From positions 620,001-684,000 of the forward strand of contig NZ_CP032686.1 in assembly GCF_003627795.1 (NCBI RefSeq): 64,000 nucleotides of DNA. The letters are read 5' to 3'. Position numbers and translations under genes: made by a program. Source of the DNA: Rhizobium sp. CCGE531 (lineage in GTDB: Bacteria > Pseudomonadota > Alphaproteobacteria > Rhizobiales > Rhizobiaceae). Numbering within the stretch: the stretch's first letter is position 1; each line of letters begins with the position of its first letter. Below, in pieces: positions 1-7,726 of this stretch. The notes beneath the pieces were generated by a model. It did no database searches, was not told where the DNA came from, and was given only the letters and a program-made list of their open reading frames with translations.

Positions 1-1
1 G

Positions 2-1723
2 GCCGAAAAGAGCGCGCCGTGGACGGTGATGAGCGCTTATAATCCGCTAAACGGCATCCAGGCTGCCGAACATCATTGGCTGCTGACATCGGTGCTGCGC
101 GAGGAATGGGGTTATGACGGCCTGGTCATGTCCGACTGGCATGCGATCAAGGATCGTGGAGCCGCGCTCAATGCCGGCACCGATCTCGACATGCCGGAAA
201 GCCGGCCGCGCAAGGCGCGCCTGCTTGCAGCGGTCGAAGTCGGGGATGTTCAGCCCGAGGTCATCGATGCGGCCTGCATGAGGGTTCTGTCGTTGGTCGC
301 CAAATGCAAGACGCACGAGCGGCGCGGTATCAAGGCGGACCTTGAAGCACACCATGCACTGGCGCGCGACATCGCAGCGGAATCGATCGTATTGCTGCGC
401 AACGAAGGCAGGGCGCTGCCTCTTGATCCCGCTGGCTTGGGCAACCTCCTGATCGTTGGTGATGGCGCGCTTACTCCCGTCATCCAGGGGTCGGGCTCGG
501 CCACCACGAATCCCTACAAGGTGGATAGTCCATTCGCTCAAATCTCCGCGCGGGCGGGACAGGGCTTCAAAGTTCGGCACCAGCCTTTCTCATCATCCGC
601 GCAAGTGGGCTCGTCGGCTTCGGTCGACGCGATCGTTGACGCCGCATCGCACGCCGATGTCGTCGTGGTGTTTGCCCAGAACGAGCCAAGCCTGAATGGC
701 GAAGGTAACGACCGCCACTCGCTGAAGCTTGCCCCTAGTCATGACGCTCTCATCGCGGCACTTTCGGCGACAGGTCGCAAGCTGATCGTCGTGCTCTCGA
801 TGCCGGACACGGTCGAGATGCCCTGGATCGAGGATGTCGATGCCGTGCTGGCCAGTTTCTACGCCGGCCAGGGCGGTGGCGAGGCACTGGCCCGCATCCT
901 GTTCGGCGAGCAGAACCCTTGCGGCAAGCTATCGGCCAGCATGCCGGTTCGCGTGCAGGACATTCCGGGATGGCACACTTATCCGGGGGAGCGAGGCCAT
1001 CATCCCTATAGCGAGGGCATTTTCGTCGGCTATCGGTTTTATGATCTTAAGGCGATTGCCCCGGCATTCCCCTTCGGGCATGGGCTCAGCTACACCTCGT
1101 TCGTCTATGAGATGATCGAGATCGATCAGGCCGAAATTGGCGTAGATACCACGTGCACCGTGCAGGTCACCGTCCGCAATAGCGGCCCGGTCGCCGGTAA
1201 GGAAATCGTCCAGCTTTATGTGCGCCCGCATGCGCCAGGCCTGAGACGGCCGGTCCGCGAACTCAAGGTCTTTAGCAAGGTGGATCTGCAGCCGGGCGAG
1301 GCGAAGACGGTGTGTTTCACGCTGACGTCGCGCGATTTCCGCTATTTCGACACGGCGCGCTCCGCCTGGGTTCTGGATGCCGAAGCCTTCGAGATCGAGG
1401 CCGCCGCTTCTTCGCGCGATATCCGTCTGTCCGCCATCCTGAGGTGTCGCCCTGAAGCCGCCGCGTTGCCCGTCATCCTACCCAACTCGCCAACTGCGAT
1501 CGTCTTCTCTCATCCGAAGGCGGAGGCTGCCCTTGTCGATTTCATCGTCACGGCGCTTTCCATTTCGGAGGTCGAAGCCACGGCACTTCTCGCCAAGACG
1601 AAAGGGTCCTTCCTCGGCTTCTACGACACGCTGAGTTGGTATGTCGGCGATAGCGTCAAGGAGAGCGACATCGCCCGGATCTTCGTGCGCTTAAACGACG
1701 ACCATGACAAGGATATGCAATGA
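2..1723 (+). CDS. Glycoside hydrolase family 3 beta-glycosidase, 3' part
   Basis: The reading frame is open from the first bases of the window, so the N-terminal part lies outside. Visible are the end of the GH3 (beta/alpha)8 domain with the catalytic nucleophile Asp in VMSDWHA (codon 134-136), the second alpha/beta sandwich domain with the EGNDRHSL motif expected to hold the acid/base Glu, the GKLSASMPV segment, and a fibronectin-III-like domain (GKEIVQLYVRP). About 90 extra residues follow the FnIII domain and are not typical of short GH3 enzymes. Members remove terminal beta-linked glucose or xylose from plant oligosaccharides. No signal peptide can be judged. Substrate is unknown; family assignment is firm. 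Confidence 0.93.
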   Translation, partial: AEKSAPWTVMSAYNPLNGIQAAEHHWLLTSVLREEWGYDGLVMSDWHAIKDRGAALNAGTDLDMPESRPRKARLLAAVEVGDVQPEVIDAACMRVLSLVAKCKTHERRGIKADLEAHHALARDIAAESIVLLRNEGRALPLDPAGLGNLLIVGDGALTPVIQGSGSATTNPYKVDSPFAQISARAGQGFKVRHQPFSSSAQVGSSASVDAIVDAASHADVVVVFAQNEPSLNGEGNDRHSLKLAPSHDALIAALSATGRKLIVVLSMPDTVEMPWIEDVDAVLASFYAGQGGGEALARILFGEQNPCGKLSASMPVRVQDIPGWHTYPGERGHHPYSEGIFVGYRFYDLKAIAPAFPFGHGLSYTSFVYEMIEIDQAEIGVDTTCTVQVTVRNSGPVAGKEIVQLYVRPHAPGLRRPVRELKVFSKVDLQPGEAKTVCFTLTSRDFRYFDTARSAWVLDAEAFEIEAAASSRDIRLSAILRCRPEAAALPVILPNSPTAIVFSHPKAEAALVDFIVTALSISEVEATALLAKTKGSFLGFYDTLSWYVGDSVKESDIARIFVRLNDDHDKDMQ

Positions 1724-2156
1724 CGAGGCGAGCCTTGATCCGAACGACCGGCGGCCAGGCAGAGAGGTGGTCAAAGAAGATCTATTATTCCTTATAATGC
1801 CGAAAAAGGTCATCACTGCGTAAAAGGCAACATTCTTCAGGTGACCTTCCTGTTCCATAATAGCGTCTTCGGCCGCATTTTTAATGTTTTCAGTGACTTG
1901 GTCGTTGAATGATCAAGGATAGGCTGGTTCGTGTCCCATCAAGGCGAGAGGAGCTCACTCGAGCAACGTTCCTTCGCGGTAGACGGAATTGGCTCTACAT
2001 TGTGCCTCGGCTGAGTGGGAAAAGCGAAGGCACGACGCAGTCCCTACACCCTAAAAGGCCGCGCGCAGATATTCAGCGCCTTCGCGTTGGCCTGCAATGG
2101 TATCTTCACGCGAAGCCCAGCCTACCTGGACAGGCTGGGAAATCTACGACCGTTGA
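1724..2156. other. Intergenic region between GH3 and cold-shock genes
   Basis: No gene is recognised here. The minus strand between about 1725 and 1910 stays open and reads as a coding-like but unrecognised peptide (for example HLKNVAFYAVMTFFG), which may be a decayed gene end. The only clear structure is the hairpin at 2116-2139. Confidence 0.5.
2116..2139 (-). terminator. Hairpin downstream of the cold-shock gene
   Basis: CCCAGCCT and AGGCTGGG form a perfect 8-bp stem with an 8-base loop, about 20 bp past the stop of the minus-strand cold-shock gene. No U-tract follows on either strand, so it may stabilise the 3' end or act as a weak terminator. Confidence 0.4.
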
Positions 2157-2360
2157 TTAGAGCACCGAGACGTTCTCAGCTTTCGACTTTCCGGTCTTGC
2201 GATCCTGTCCGACCTCGAAGCTGACTTTATTGCCTTCCCGGAGCGAACCACCGCGTTGCAAGGCAGACACGTGAACAAATACATCTTGGCCGCCATTCTC
2301 AGGCGTTATGAAGCCGAACCCCTTGTCGTCGTTGAAGAATTTAACCGTACCCGTTGGCAT
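2157..2360 (-). CDS. Cold-shock domain protein (CspA family)
   Basis: A 67-residue protein, the normal CspA length. It has both nucleic-acid-binding motifs of the five-stranded beta-barrel: RNP1 as KGFGFI (residues 13-18) and RNP2 as VFVHVS (27-32), and starts with the usual GTVKFFN. Such proteins bind single-stranded RNA/DNA and melt RNA structure in the cytoplasm. The ATG has an AAGG-type ribosome site about 10 bases upstream. Monocistronic. Temperature dependence cannot be told from sequence. Confidence 0.96.
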   Translation of the reverse strand: MPTGTVKFFNDDKGFGFITPENGGQDVFVHVSALQRGGSLREGNKVSFEVGQDRKTGKSKAENVSVL

Positions 2361-2434
2361 GAGAGACCTTATCCTTGTGTCGTTCGTCCAAATTGCGAAG
2401 TGGAAGCTACAGCGCCATCACTGATCGATCAACG

Positions 2435-2545
2435 GTGAGCATGCAGGTGGCTTTGGTCGAGATATCTCGAAACGTCGCCAACGAAGCCCATGCCATCCTG
2501 ATTGTGGACCAGGCGGGATGGCATATGTCGGCAACCTTAGAACAA
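2435..2545 (+). pseudogene. IS630-family transposase fragment
   Basis: The frame through 2441 reads LVEISRNVAN, then AHAILIVDQAGWHMS. This matches the C-terminal catalytic stretch of IS630-type transposases (LDQAGWH with the second Asp). The following ELNPVE-type catalytic Glu region is missing, and the frame runs into unrelated sequence on both sides. It is a remnant of an old insertion with no visible terminal repeats. Confidence 0.6.
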
Positions 2546-2624
2546 TTCCGGCTGTTCGACTCGCGCGTACATACTTTTTCACCCGCCGACTTGAGCTGCG
2601 CCTAAACCGCCGCTCAAGTCGGCC

Positions 2625-2999
2625 CTAATCCTCGCGCGCATCGTAGCTGCGCTGACAATCCTGGATGACGTCGATATTCTCGACGGTCCAGTCGAACAGG
2701 GTTGAGAACGGCCCTTGCAGCGACCTACCGAGGGGTGTCAATGCATATTCAACCCCGAGCACACGCCCATCCAGGATTCTGCGCGTCAGCATACCGTTGC
2801 GCTCCAGCTTTCGAAGCGTCTGTGTCAGCACGCGTTGGGTCACGCCATCGAGGCGACGCTTGATTGCATTGAAGCGACGGGGTTCGCTTAACACGGCCAG
2901 CACCATCATCGACCATTTGTCGGCGATCTGGTCGAGGATCACGCGGCTCGGGCAGTCGGCACGGTAGACCGGGTCATTTTCACTTGTCGGCTCATCCAT
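2625..2999 (-). CDS. HxlR-family transcriptional regulator
   Basis: A 124-residue single-domain winged helix-turn-helix protein. It has the family pattern: conserved Cys16 in ADCPSR, then DQIADKWSMMVLAVL, the recognition-helix region GVTQRVLTQTLRKLERNGML and the wing VEYALTPLGRSL. HxlR proteins bind as dimers and often sense electrophiles or oxidants through the N-terminal Cys. It is divergent from an enoyl-CoA hydratase gene with a large palindrome between them, suggesting local and autogenous control. Family certain; ligand unknown. Confidence 0.93.
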   Translation of the reverse strand: MDEPTSENDPVYRADCPSRVILDQIADKWSMMVLAVLSEPRRFNAIKRRLDGVTQRVLTQTLRKLERNGMLTRRILDGRVLGVEYALTPLGRSLQGPFSTLFDWTVENIDVIQDCQRSYDARED

Positions 3000-3038
3000 C
3001 GGTATCCTCCGGCATCCCTGGGATGCTTCAGGTGCGTA

Positions 3039-3076
3039 ATTGACGCTAGGTATTCGATGAATACTTTAGGGTCAAT
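3039..3076. promoter_or_regulatory. Palindromic operator and promoter between hxlR-type and crotonase genes
   Basis: Nested inverted repeats share one centre near 3057: ATTGAC (3039-3044) with GTCAAT (3071-3076), and GTATTC (3050-3055) with GAATAC (3059-3064). A possible promoter for the rightward gene, TTGACG (3040-3045) and TACTTT (3062-3067), 16-base spacer, lies inside the palindrome. A dimer of the adjacent HxlR protein is the obvious candidate binder (inference). Confidence 0.55.
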
Positions 3077-3122
3077 GGCGCATGTGCGGCGCCAGAGATT
3101 CCCGAAGAACAGAGACTCACAT

Positions 3123-3956
3123 ATGACAGACACTGATTTCAGCCGGCTTTGCATTACTCGGACAGACGGCGTTGCCACGATCACGATCAACAACCCGCCG
3201 GTCAACGTTCTCGATGTTCCGTTGATGAGCGAAATCCGCAGCTTTCTCCTTTCCGTTCGCAATGATCCGGACACACGCGTGCTGGTTTTCCAGAGCGCGG
3301 ACCCGGAGTTCTTCATTGCCCATGTCGACATGACATTGATCGATGAGCCGCACGCCTTCGACGAGATTGCCCGTGAGGCTCCGGAAGGCCTCAACCCGTT
3401 CCAGGCGTTCGGCGAGCTCCTGCGGGAGCAGCCGCAGGTGACGATCGTCAAGCTCGCCGGGCTGGCGCGTGGCGGTGGAGCGGAGTTCGTCGCGGCAGCT
3501 GACATGGCATTTGCCGCCGAGGGTCGGGCAGGGCTTGCCCAATGCGAGGCGTTGATGGGCATCACCCCGGGCGGCGGGGCTACCCAGTATCTGTCCGGCC
3601 GGATGACGCGAGGCCGAGCTCTTGAAGTGATCCTTGCCGCCGATCTCGTCGATGCTATGACGGCGGAGCGATACGGGTGGATCAACCGGGCACTGCCGGC
3701 TTCCGAACTCGACGGCTTCGTCGAGCGTTTGGCACGCAACATCGCCGCACTGCCCATCGGCGTCATCGCCGCGGCCAAGAGGGCGTTGCCTCCCGAAGAC
3801 CTGCGTGATGGCTTTCAGCGCGAGCATGAGGCCTGGGCAGGATTGTTCGAACGCCCTGCGGCCGAAAAGCTCATCCGGGGCGGACTGCAAGCAGGAGCGC
3901 AGACCAAGGAGGGCGAGAGAAATCTGGAAGGCTTGCTCCGTACATTGAAGCTGTGA
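3123..3956 (+). CDS. Enoyl-CoA hydratase/isomerase (crotonase) family protein
   Basis: 277 residues from the ATG at 3123. An earlier in-frame ATG at 3057 lies inside the operator and adds 22 non-homologous residues, so it was rejected. Crotonase features are ITINNPPVNVLD near the N-terminus, the oxyanion-hole segment LARGGGAEFVAAADM, and EALMGITPGGGATQYLSG, followed by the RALEVILAADLVDA helix. Acidic catalytic residues of true hydratases are not obvious, so it may act on another CoA thioester. Probably controlled by the divergent HxlR regulator. Ends convergently with the MetRS gene. Confidence 0.9.
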   Translation: MTDTDFSRLCITRTDGVATITINNPPVNVLDVPLMSEIRSFLLSVRNDPDTRVLVFQSADPEFFIAHVDMTLIDEPHAFDEIAREAPEGLNPFQAFGELLREQPQVTIVKLAGLARGGGAEFVAAADMAFAAEGRAGLAQCEALMGITPGGGATQYLSGRMTRGRALEVILAADLVDAMTAERYGWINRALPASELDGFVERLARNIAALPIGVIAAAKRALPPEDLRDGFQREHEAWAGLFERPAAEKLIRGGLQAGAQTKEGERNLEGLLRTLKL

Positions 3957-3980
3957 ATCCTGAGTGACGAGAGAATAGCA

Positions 3981-4013
3981 AAACCGCTGCAGCAGAATAT
4001 TGCATAGCGGTTT
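3981..4013. terminator. Probable bidirectional terminator
   Basis: AAACCGCT (3981-3988) and AGCGGTTT (4006-4013) pair, with a further GCA/TGC inside. Read on the minus strand the stem ends in GCGGTTTT, giving a short U-tract for the MetRS transcript. It sits between convergent genes. Confidence 0.6.
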
Positions 4014-4060
4014 CGGTCTTTGGAAGGCGCGTATGCGGTGTCGGAAGCGCCCGCGCTCAA

Positions 4061-5638
4061 TCATGCCCTCGTTCGCACCACTGTCTGCCGCGGGAAGAGA
4101 ACCTCTCCAGAAGATGTCTCCATTCCACTAACGGCGAGTGGAACATCATAACGCGCCGCGCACGATATTCCGAGTTTCGTGTGCAGCCTGGCGGCTGATT
4201 CAGGTAAAAACGGGAGCAAACAGCGAGCGACGATGGCGAGGCCGTAGACCTGTTCCGCCAGAGTAGCCCCAAGGCGGTCGGAGATTATTTGTCGTTCCGC
4301 TCTGCCGAGTTCGCCGGCCAAGGCCTTGGCATCGGACCAGGGTGCTTTTCGCGTAAACTCCCTGTTCGCGGACCCTAGATAGGAGAAAATTTCTGCCAAA
4401 CCAAGGTGAAGTTCGTAGTTGTCAAAGGAGTTCAGGACTTTTTCGGGGAGGCTGGCTGCTTCGCGGACAAGAGCGCTGTCGGGAACGGTCGGTGTCACGC
4501 CGGAAAAGGACGACGCGAGCAAGGTGAGAACCCGGTTGAGAAGATTCCCAAGCTGCCCGCCGAGTTCTCCCGACCATGCGGCCTCGAGCCGTTCTTCAGA
4601 GAAATCCCCATCATCAGCGGAACGGATGTGGCGGAGCAGGTAATAGCGCAGTGCGTCCGGGGTCTGATAGTACTCCACGAAGCCATCGGGATCGATGCCG
4701 TTGCCCGCCGATTTTCCGATCTTTCGTCCGCCTACCGTTAGGTAGCCATGAACGAAGATCGATGACGGGAGCGGCACTCCGGCGGACAGGAGTATCGCTG
4801 GCCAGTAAATCGCGTGAAACTTGGAAATTCCCTTGCCGACAAAGTGGATGCGTTCACCTTGCTCTGCCCAGTATCGCCGGAACAGGGTTTCGTCGGAACT
4901 GTAACCGAGCCCTGTAAGATAGTTCGCCAAGGCATCGAACCAGACATAGATAACTTCGGCACTGCCGGGCACGGGCACGCCCCAGCCGCGTGCTCGTTCA
5001 GCACTTCGCGACACACTGATGTCCTCTAGTCCGCGCCGAAGCAGGGCGAGTATCTCGTTTCGCCGGTGAATCGGAACGACCTTGAGCTCTTCTGTCTCGA
5101 TCAAATGACGAAGGCGGTCGCCATATCGAGAGAGGCAGAAGAACCAGTTCTCCTCCTTCACGATCTCAAGGGGGATACCGTGCTCCGGGCATCGGCCGTC
5201 GTCGAGACCCGTGATCTCGTAGAACAGCTCGCAGCCGACGCAATAAAAGCCCTCATAGCTCTTTCGATAGAGGTCGCTATTCTTGGCGCACGCGTTCCAC
5301 AGTGAATGAACGCAGCCAATATGTCTTGGATCCGTGGATGTGCGAACGAATGCATCATTCGAAATGTGAAGGCGCCTGCCGAGTTGTTCGAAGCGGTCCG
5401 CATTCTCTCTCACGAAGTCGGCCACGGGACGTCCTGCTGCGCCCGCGGCGCGAACGTTTTTCAGACTGTTGTCATCCGTACCGCACTGAAACCTGACGTC
5501 TTTGCCGAGAAGTCGAGAATGGCGGGCATAAGCATCGGCCTGCACGAGTTCGAGCGCAAAACCAACATGCGGCGCGGCATTAACGTATGGAATCGAGGTA
5601 GTGATGTAAGTCGACGTGCTATTCATTGGGATATCCAT
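4061..5638 (-). CDS. metG: Divergent (accessory) methionyl-tRNA synthetase
   Basis: A 525-residue class I aminoacyl-tRNA synthetase of MetRS type, predicted to charge tRNA-Met. The HIGH motif is PHVGF, the KMSKS loop is GRKIGKSAGN, and the insert keeps a Zn-type knuckle (CVGC ... CPEH) ahead of EENWFFCLS. The usual GTDEHG is replaced by CGTDDNSLKN. C-terminal anticodon-binding helices are present (QLGNLLNRV); no EMAP-like tail. Alphaproteobacterial housekeeping MetRS, as I know it, lacks this knuckle, so this is likely a second copy of different ancestry. The ATG at 5638 has GAGGGG about 15 bases upstream; an internal ATG (5626) is possible. A Met-codon attenuator precedes it. A resistance or starvation-time role is inference. 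Confidence 0.9.
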   Translation of the reverse strand: MDIPMNSTSTYITTSIPYVNAAPHVGFALELVQADAYARHSRLLGKDVRFQCGTDDNSLKNVRAAGAAGRPVADFVRENADRFEQLGRRLHISNDAFVRTSTDPRHIGCVHSLWNACAKNSDLYRKSYEGFYCVGCELFYEITGLDDGRCPEHGIPLEIVKEENWFFCLSRYGDRLRHLIETEELKVVPIHRRNEILALLRRGLEDISVSRSAERARGWGVPVPGSAEVIYVWFDALANYLTGLGYSSDETLFRRYWAEQGERIHFVGKGISKFHAIYWPAILLSAGVPLPSSIFVHGYLTVGGRKIGKSAGNGIDPDGFVEYYQTPDALRYYLLRHIRSADDGDFSEERLEAAWSGELGGQLGNLLNRVLTLLASSFSGVTPTVPDSALVREAASLPEKVLNSFDNYELHLGLAEIFSYLGSANREFTRKAPWSDAKALAGELGRAERQIISDRLGATLAEQVYGLAIVARCLLPFLPESAARLHTKLGISCAARYDVPLAVSGMETSSGEVLFPRQTVVRTRA

Positions 5639-5677
5639 GAGAAGGTTGAATGTCCCCTCAAGGCGGATCGACCAATG

Positions 5678-5700
5678 AAAAACCGCCTCAAGGGCGGTTT
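5678..5700 (-). terminator. Intrinsic terminator in the MetRS leader
   Basis: On the minus strand AAACCGCC, loop CTTGA, GGCGGTTT, ending in a run of five T. It lies 40 bases upstream of the MetRS start codon, inside the leader transcript, so it would stop transcription before the gene unless prevented. This is arm 3:4 of the proposed attenuator. Confidence 0.8.
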
Positions 5701-5760
5701 AAGGTGCATCACAAGCGCACAAAATCCGCCACGCTAGGAGCGCGGCATCATCATCGTGGC
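5693..5760 (-). promoter_or_regulatory. Met-codon transcription attenuator (alternative hairpins)
   Basis: Reading on the minus strand: arm 1 GCCACG (5760-5755) can pair with arm 2 CGTGGC (5733-5728), enclosing the three Met codons and stop of the leader ORF. The overlapping arm GGCGG-A-TTT (5730-5722) can instead pair with AAACCGCC (5700-5693), which is the left arm of the terminator. Pairings 1:2, 2:3 and 3:4 are thus mutually exclusive, as in classic trp/his-type attenuators. A ribosome at the leader stop would cover arm 2 and allow termination; one stalled at the Met codons would leave arm 2 free to form the antiterminator. Freed GGCGG of arm 4 could also pair with CCGCC at 5662-5666 near the ribosome site. 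Mechanism is inferred; the pairings are directly visible. Confidence 0.75.
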
Positions 5761-5781
5761 GTTGGCGAGGCTTCTGTTCAT
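5734..5781 (-). CDS. Met-rich leader peptide of the MetRS attenuator
   Basis: The short ORF reads MNRSLANATMMMPRS and then TAG. Three consecutive ATG codons occupy 5754-5746 and sit 9 bases before the stop codon. The stop abuts arm 2 of the attenuator, which gives the right geometry for ribosome stalling to choose between antiterminator and terminator. No strong Shine-Dalgarno sequence precedes the ATG; this is the weakest part of the model. The ORF is far below usual gene-caller length limits. Confidence 0.7.
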   Translation of the reverse strand: MNRSLANATMMMPRS

Positions 5782-5910
5782 GTCGTCAGTGTTATCATCG
5801 GGCTACGACCGGAGCAAGGCCGCATTGAGGGGTGTTTCTGAAATCATGTCGTTGGTTGGTTCGTTGGCAACAGACCGCCGCTTCGATACGCAAACGTAAG
5901 GTTTCGATCG

Positions 5911-6924
5911 TCAGCGAACGGATGACGGGAGACACTCCGTAACAAAACGAGCTACCTCCGCCGCGAGCTCTATATCTTCCGGCGACCCCGAAAATCCTCC
6001 ATGTGGCATCGCCTCGAACACATGAAGTTCGACCTGAGCTCCCACGCGTCGCAGCTTGCGATGCAGTCTCACCGCGTTGGAGAGGAACAGGTCGCGCGTC
6101 CCGCTTTGCAGGAATGTCGGAGGAAACTCGGCCGACATCTGTCCGAAAAGCGGGGATAGATATGGATGCGATAGGTCCGCACCGTTCGCATAAAGCAGAT
6201 TGTTCGGCATCAGGGAATTGGGCAGCACGACATCGACGGTTCGGTTCGTTTGAAAGCTGTCGCCCGATTCCGTCAGATCCAATTCAGGAGACAACAATAC
6301 GACGCCTGCCGGAAATGGCAGGCCTTCGTCGCGTGCGCGCAGGATGCTGGCGAGGGCGAGATTGCCACCGGCCGAGCGGCCTCCGATCAGAATACGATCG
6401 GCCCCATATTGATCGACCATGTGTCGATACACTGTCATGCAGTCGTCGAGCGCCGCCGGGTAGGGGTGATCCGGCGGCATCCGGTAGTCGATCCCGTAGC
6501 AGATCATCCCGAGCCGGTTTGCCTGTAGCCGTGTGCTTTCACGACAGGCTTCGCCACCGCCAAATACGAGCGCACCGCCATGTAGGTCGATGAAGATACA
6601 ATCTCTTAGCCGCGGGTTTTCTGGTATCGCGACATGGATAGTTGCTATGCCCAGGCGTCGCGTTTCGATCTTGGTGCTTGTTTCGTTCGTGGCTGCACTG
6701 AAAGCGTCGGCGTAATGGGCCTCGGCTGCTGCCTGGAGCTGATGCCAAGCTGCCCGATCGTGTGGGGCCGGTATCGGGTAAAGCGCGTTGAGTGGTATAC
6801 CGTCATGTTGGACAGCAGCGCGCAACATGGCCTGCGCTTCGGGGCTGATGGACGCGGGAACAGGAATGATCCGTTCGCCGACACGCACACCGCCCACGGA
6901 GAAGTCGTTCTGTTTGTTCGTCAT
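5911..6924 (-). CDS. Alpha/beta hydrolase, hormone-sensitive-lipase-type esterase
   Basis: 337 residues from the ATG at 6924, which has AGGAG 8 bases upstream; a longer frame start was discarded. Oxyanion-hole motif HGGA lies at residues 115-118 (HGGG in most members), nucleophile elbow GRSAGG gives Ser184, and Asp278 (GTRDLF) and His308 (MPHGG) complete the triad. No signal peptide, so a cytoplasmic carboxylesterase for short acyl or lactone substrates is likely. It follows the cupin gene on the same strand with a 116-bp gap and may be cotranscribed. The exact substrate is unknown. Confidence 0.92.
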   Translation of the reverse strand: MTNKQNDFSVGGVRVGERIIPVPASISPEAQAMLRAAVQHDGIPLNALYPIPAPHDRAAWHQLQAAAEAHYADAFSAATNETSTKIETRRLGIATIHVAIPENPRLRDCIFIDLHGGALVFGGGEACRESTRLQANRLGMICYGIDYRMPPDHPYPAALDDCMTVYRHMVDQYGADRILIGGRSAGGNLALASILRARDEGLPFPAGVVLLSPELDLTESGDSFQTNRTVDVVLPNSLMPNNLLYANGADLSHPYLSPLFGQMSAEFPPTFLQSGTRDLFLSNAVRLHRKLRRVGAQVELHVFEAMPHGGFSGSPEDIELAAEVARFVTECLPSSVR

Positions 6925-7040
6925 ACGGGCACTCCTGTTAACAAATGGTCTGGCGTGCAGCTGCCCGACCCGACGCAGATGGTCACGCAGGCAGACGCAA
7001 CGGTCAGGATCGGTCGGCCACATCATGTTGAGCCCGATGG

Positions 7041-7391
7041 TCAGGGTTCTGGCTGCTGCCAATGAGGATATGTCACGTAAGCCGTAATGGCACCCGTCTC
7101 GTGAGAACGGATAGTCACCTTGTCGCCCTTCTGCATTGCAATGATTTCGCCGGGCCCCGCTGTCAGCGATCGATGCGGGTCTGAGACAGTTACGCTTCCT
7201 TCCAGGACAATCATCGTGTCGTGTACGGCCATGGTCTCCTCGATAACTTGTTCTGGGCCGTAGCGCCCGAACCCAATGGTGACTGGCCCGCCGTGGCGCT
7301 GGTCGAGCAGGTTGCCGGTGAAGATGTCACCTTCCTGTCCCGGCGAGCGTTCAAACACCGCGTCGGCAATAGCGAATTTGTAAACGGTCAT
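7041..7391 (-). CDS. Small cupin-domain protein (EutQ-like)
   Basis: A 116-residue single cupin. The barrel is seen in TMAVHDTMIVLEGSVTVSD and in AGPGEIIAMQKGDKVTIRS; the pattern resembles EutQ-type cupins of unknown or acetate-kinase-like activity. Only one His of the usual metal-binding set is evident, so metal binding is uncertain. AGGAG lies 7 bases before the ATG. First gene of a probable two-gene unit with the esterase. Confidence 0.82.
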   Translation of the reverse strand: MTVYKFAIADAVFERSPGQEGDIFTGNLLDQRHGGPVTIGFGRYGPEQVIEETMAVHDTMIVLEGSVTVSDPHRSLTAGPGEIIAMQKGDKVTIRSHETGAITAYVTYPHWQQPEP

Positions 7392-7726
7392 TGATTGTCT
7401 CCTAAAGGTTGGGACCGGCGCGAGACGGGTTCTGATTGTGCCACACCCGTCGCCGCGCGCGTTGATGGCAGCTCAAAGATGTCGCGCGATAGGCCACGTT
7501 CGTGCAAAGCTGTGTCGCCGAAAGCGGAACGCCAAACGAATCTGGCTCTTTCAATTCAGTGGTGCCGACAGCATATGCCGGATCGACCATCGCATTCACG
7601 ACTCTCTCCGATATCCGCAGCCGGCAGTTCAGATTTTATGGTGTGATCAACCGGCGGCAGAGCGGCAATCTGTGTTGCCAGGCGCGCGATGAAGTATCGA
7701 TTTTTCGTCAGCGGTAACGGCTGGGT
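7392..7726. other. Intergenic region without recognised gene
   Basis: A minus-strand frame (7402-7599, GTG start) directly upstream of the cupin gene is open for 65 codons but resembles nothing known to me and has irregular composition. Promoter for the cupin/esterase unit should lie here; no convincing boxes were found. Confidence 0.4.

Noticed and set aside
3117..4064. Minus-strand frames of 279 and 315 codons opposite the crotonase gene
   Set aside because: Shadow frames of a high-GC gene with firm crotonase motifs on the plus strand.
5650..5841. 63-codon plus-strand frame opposite the MetRS leader
   Set aside because: It is antisense to the leader ORF and hairpins and has no family resemblance; the minus-strand regulatory reading explains the sequence better.
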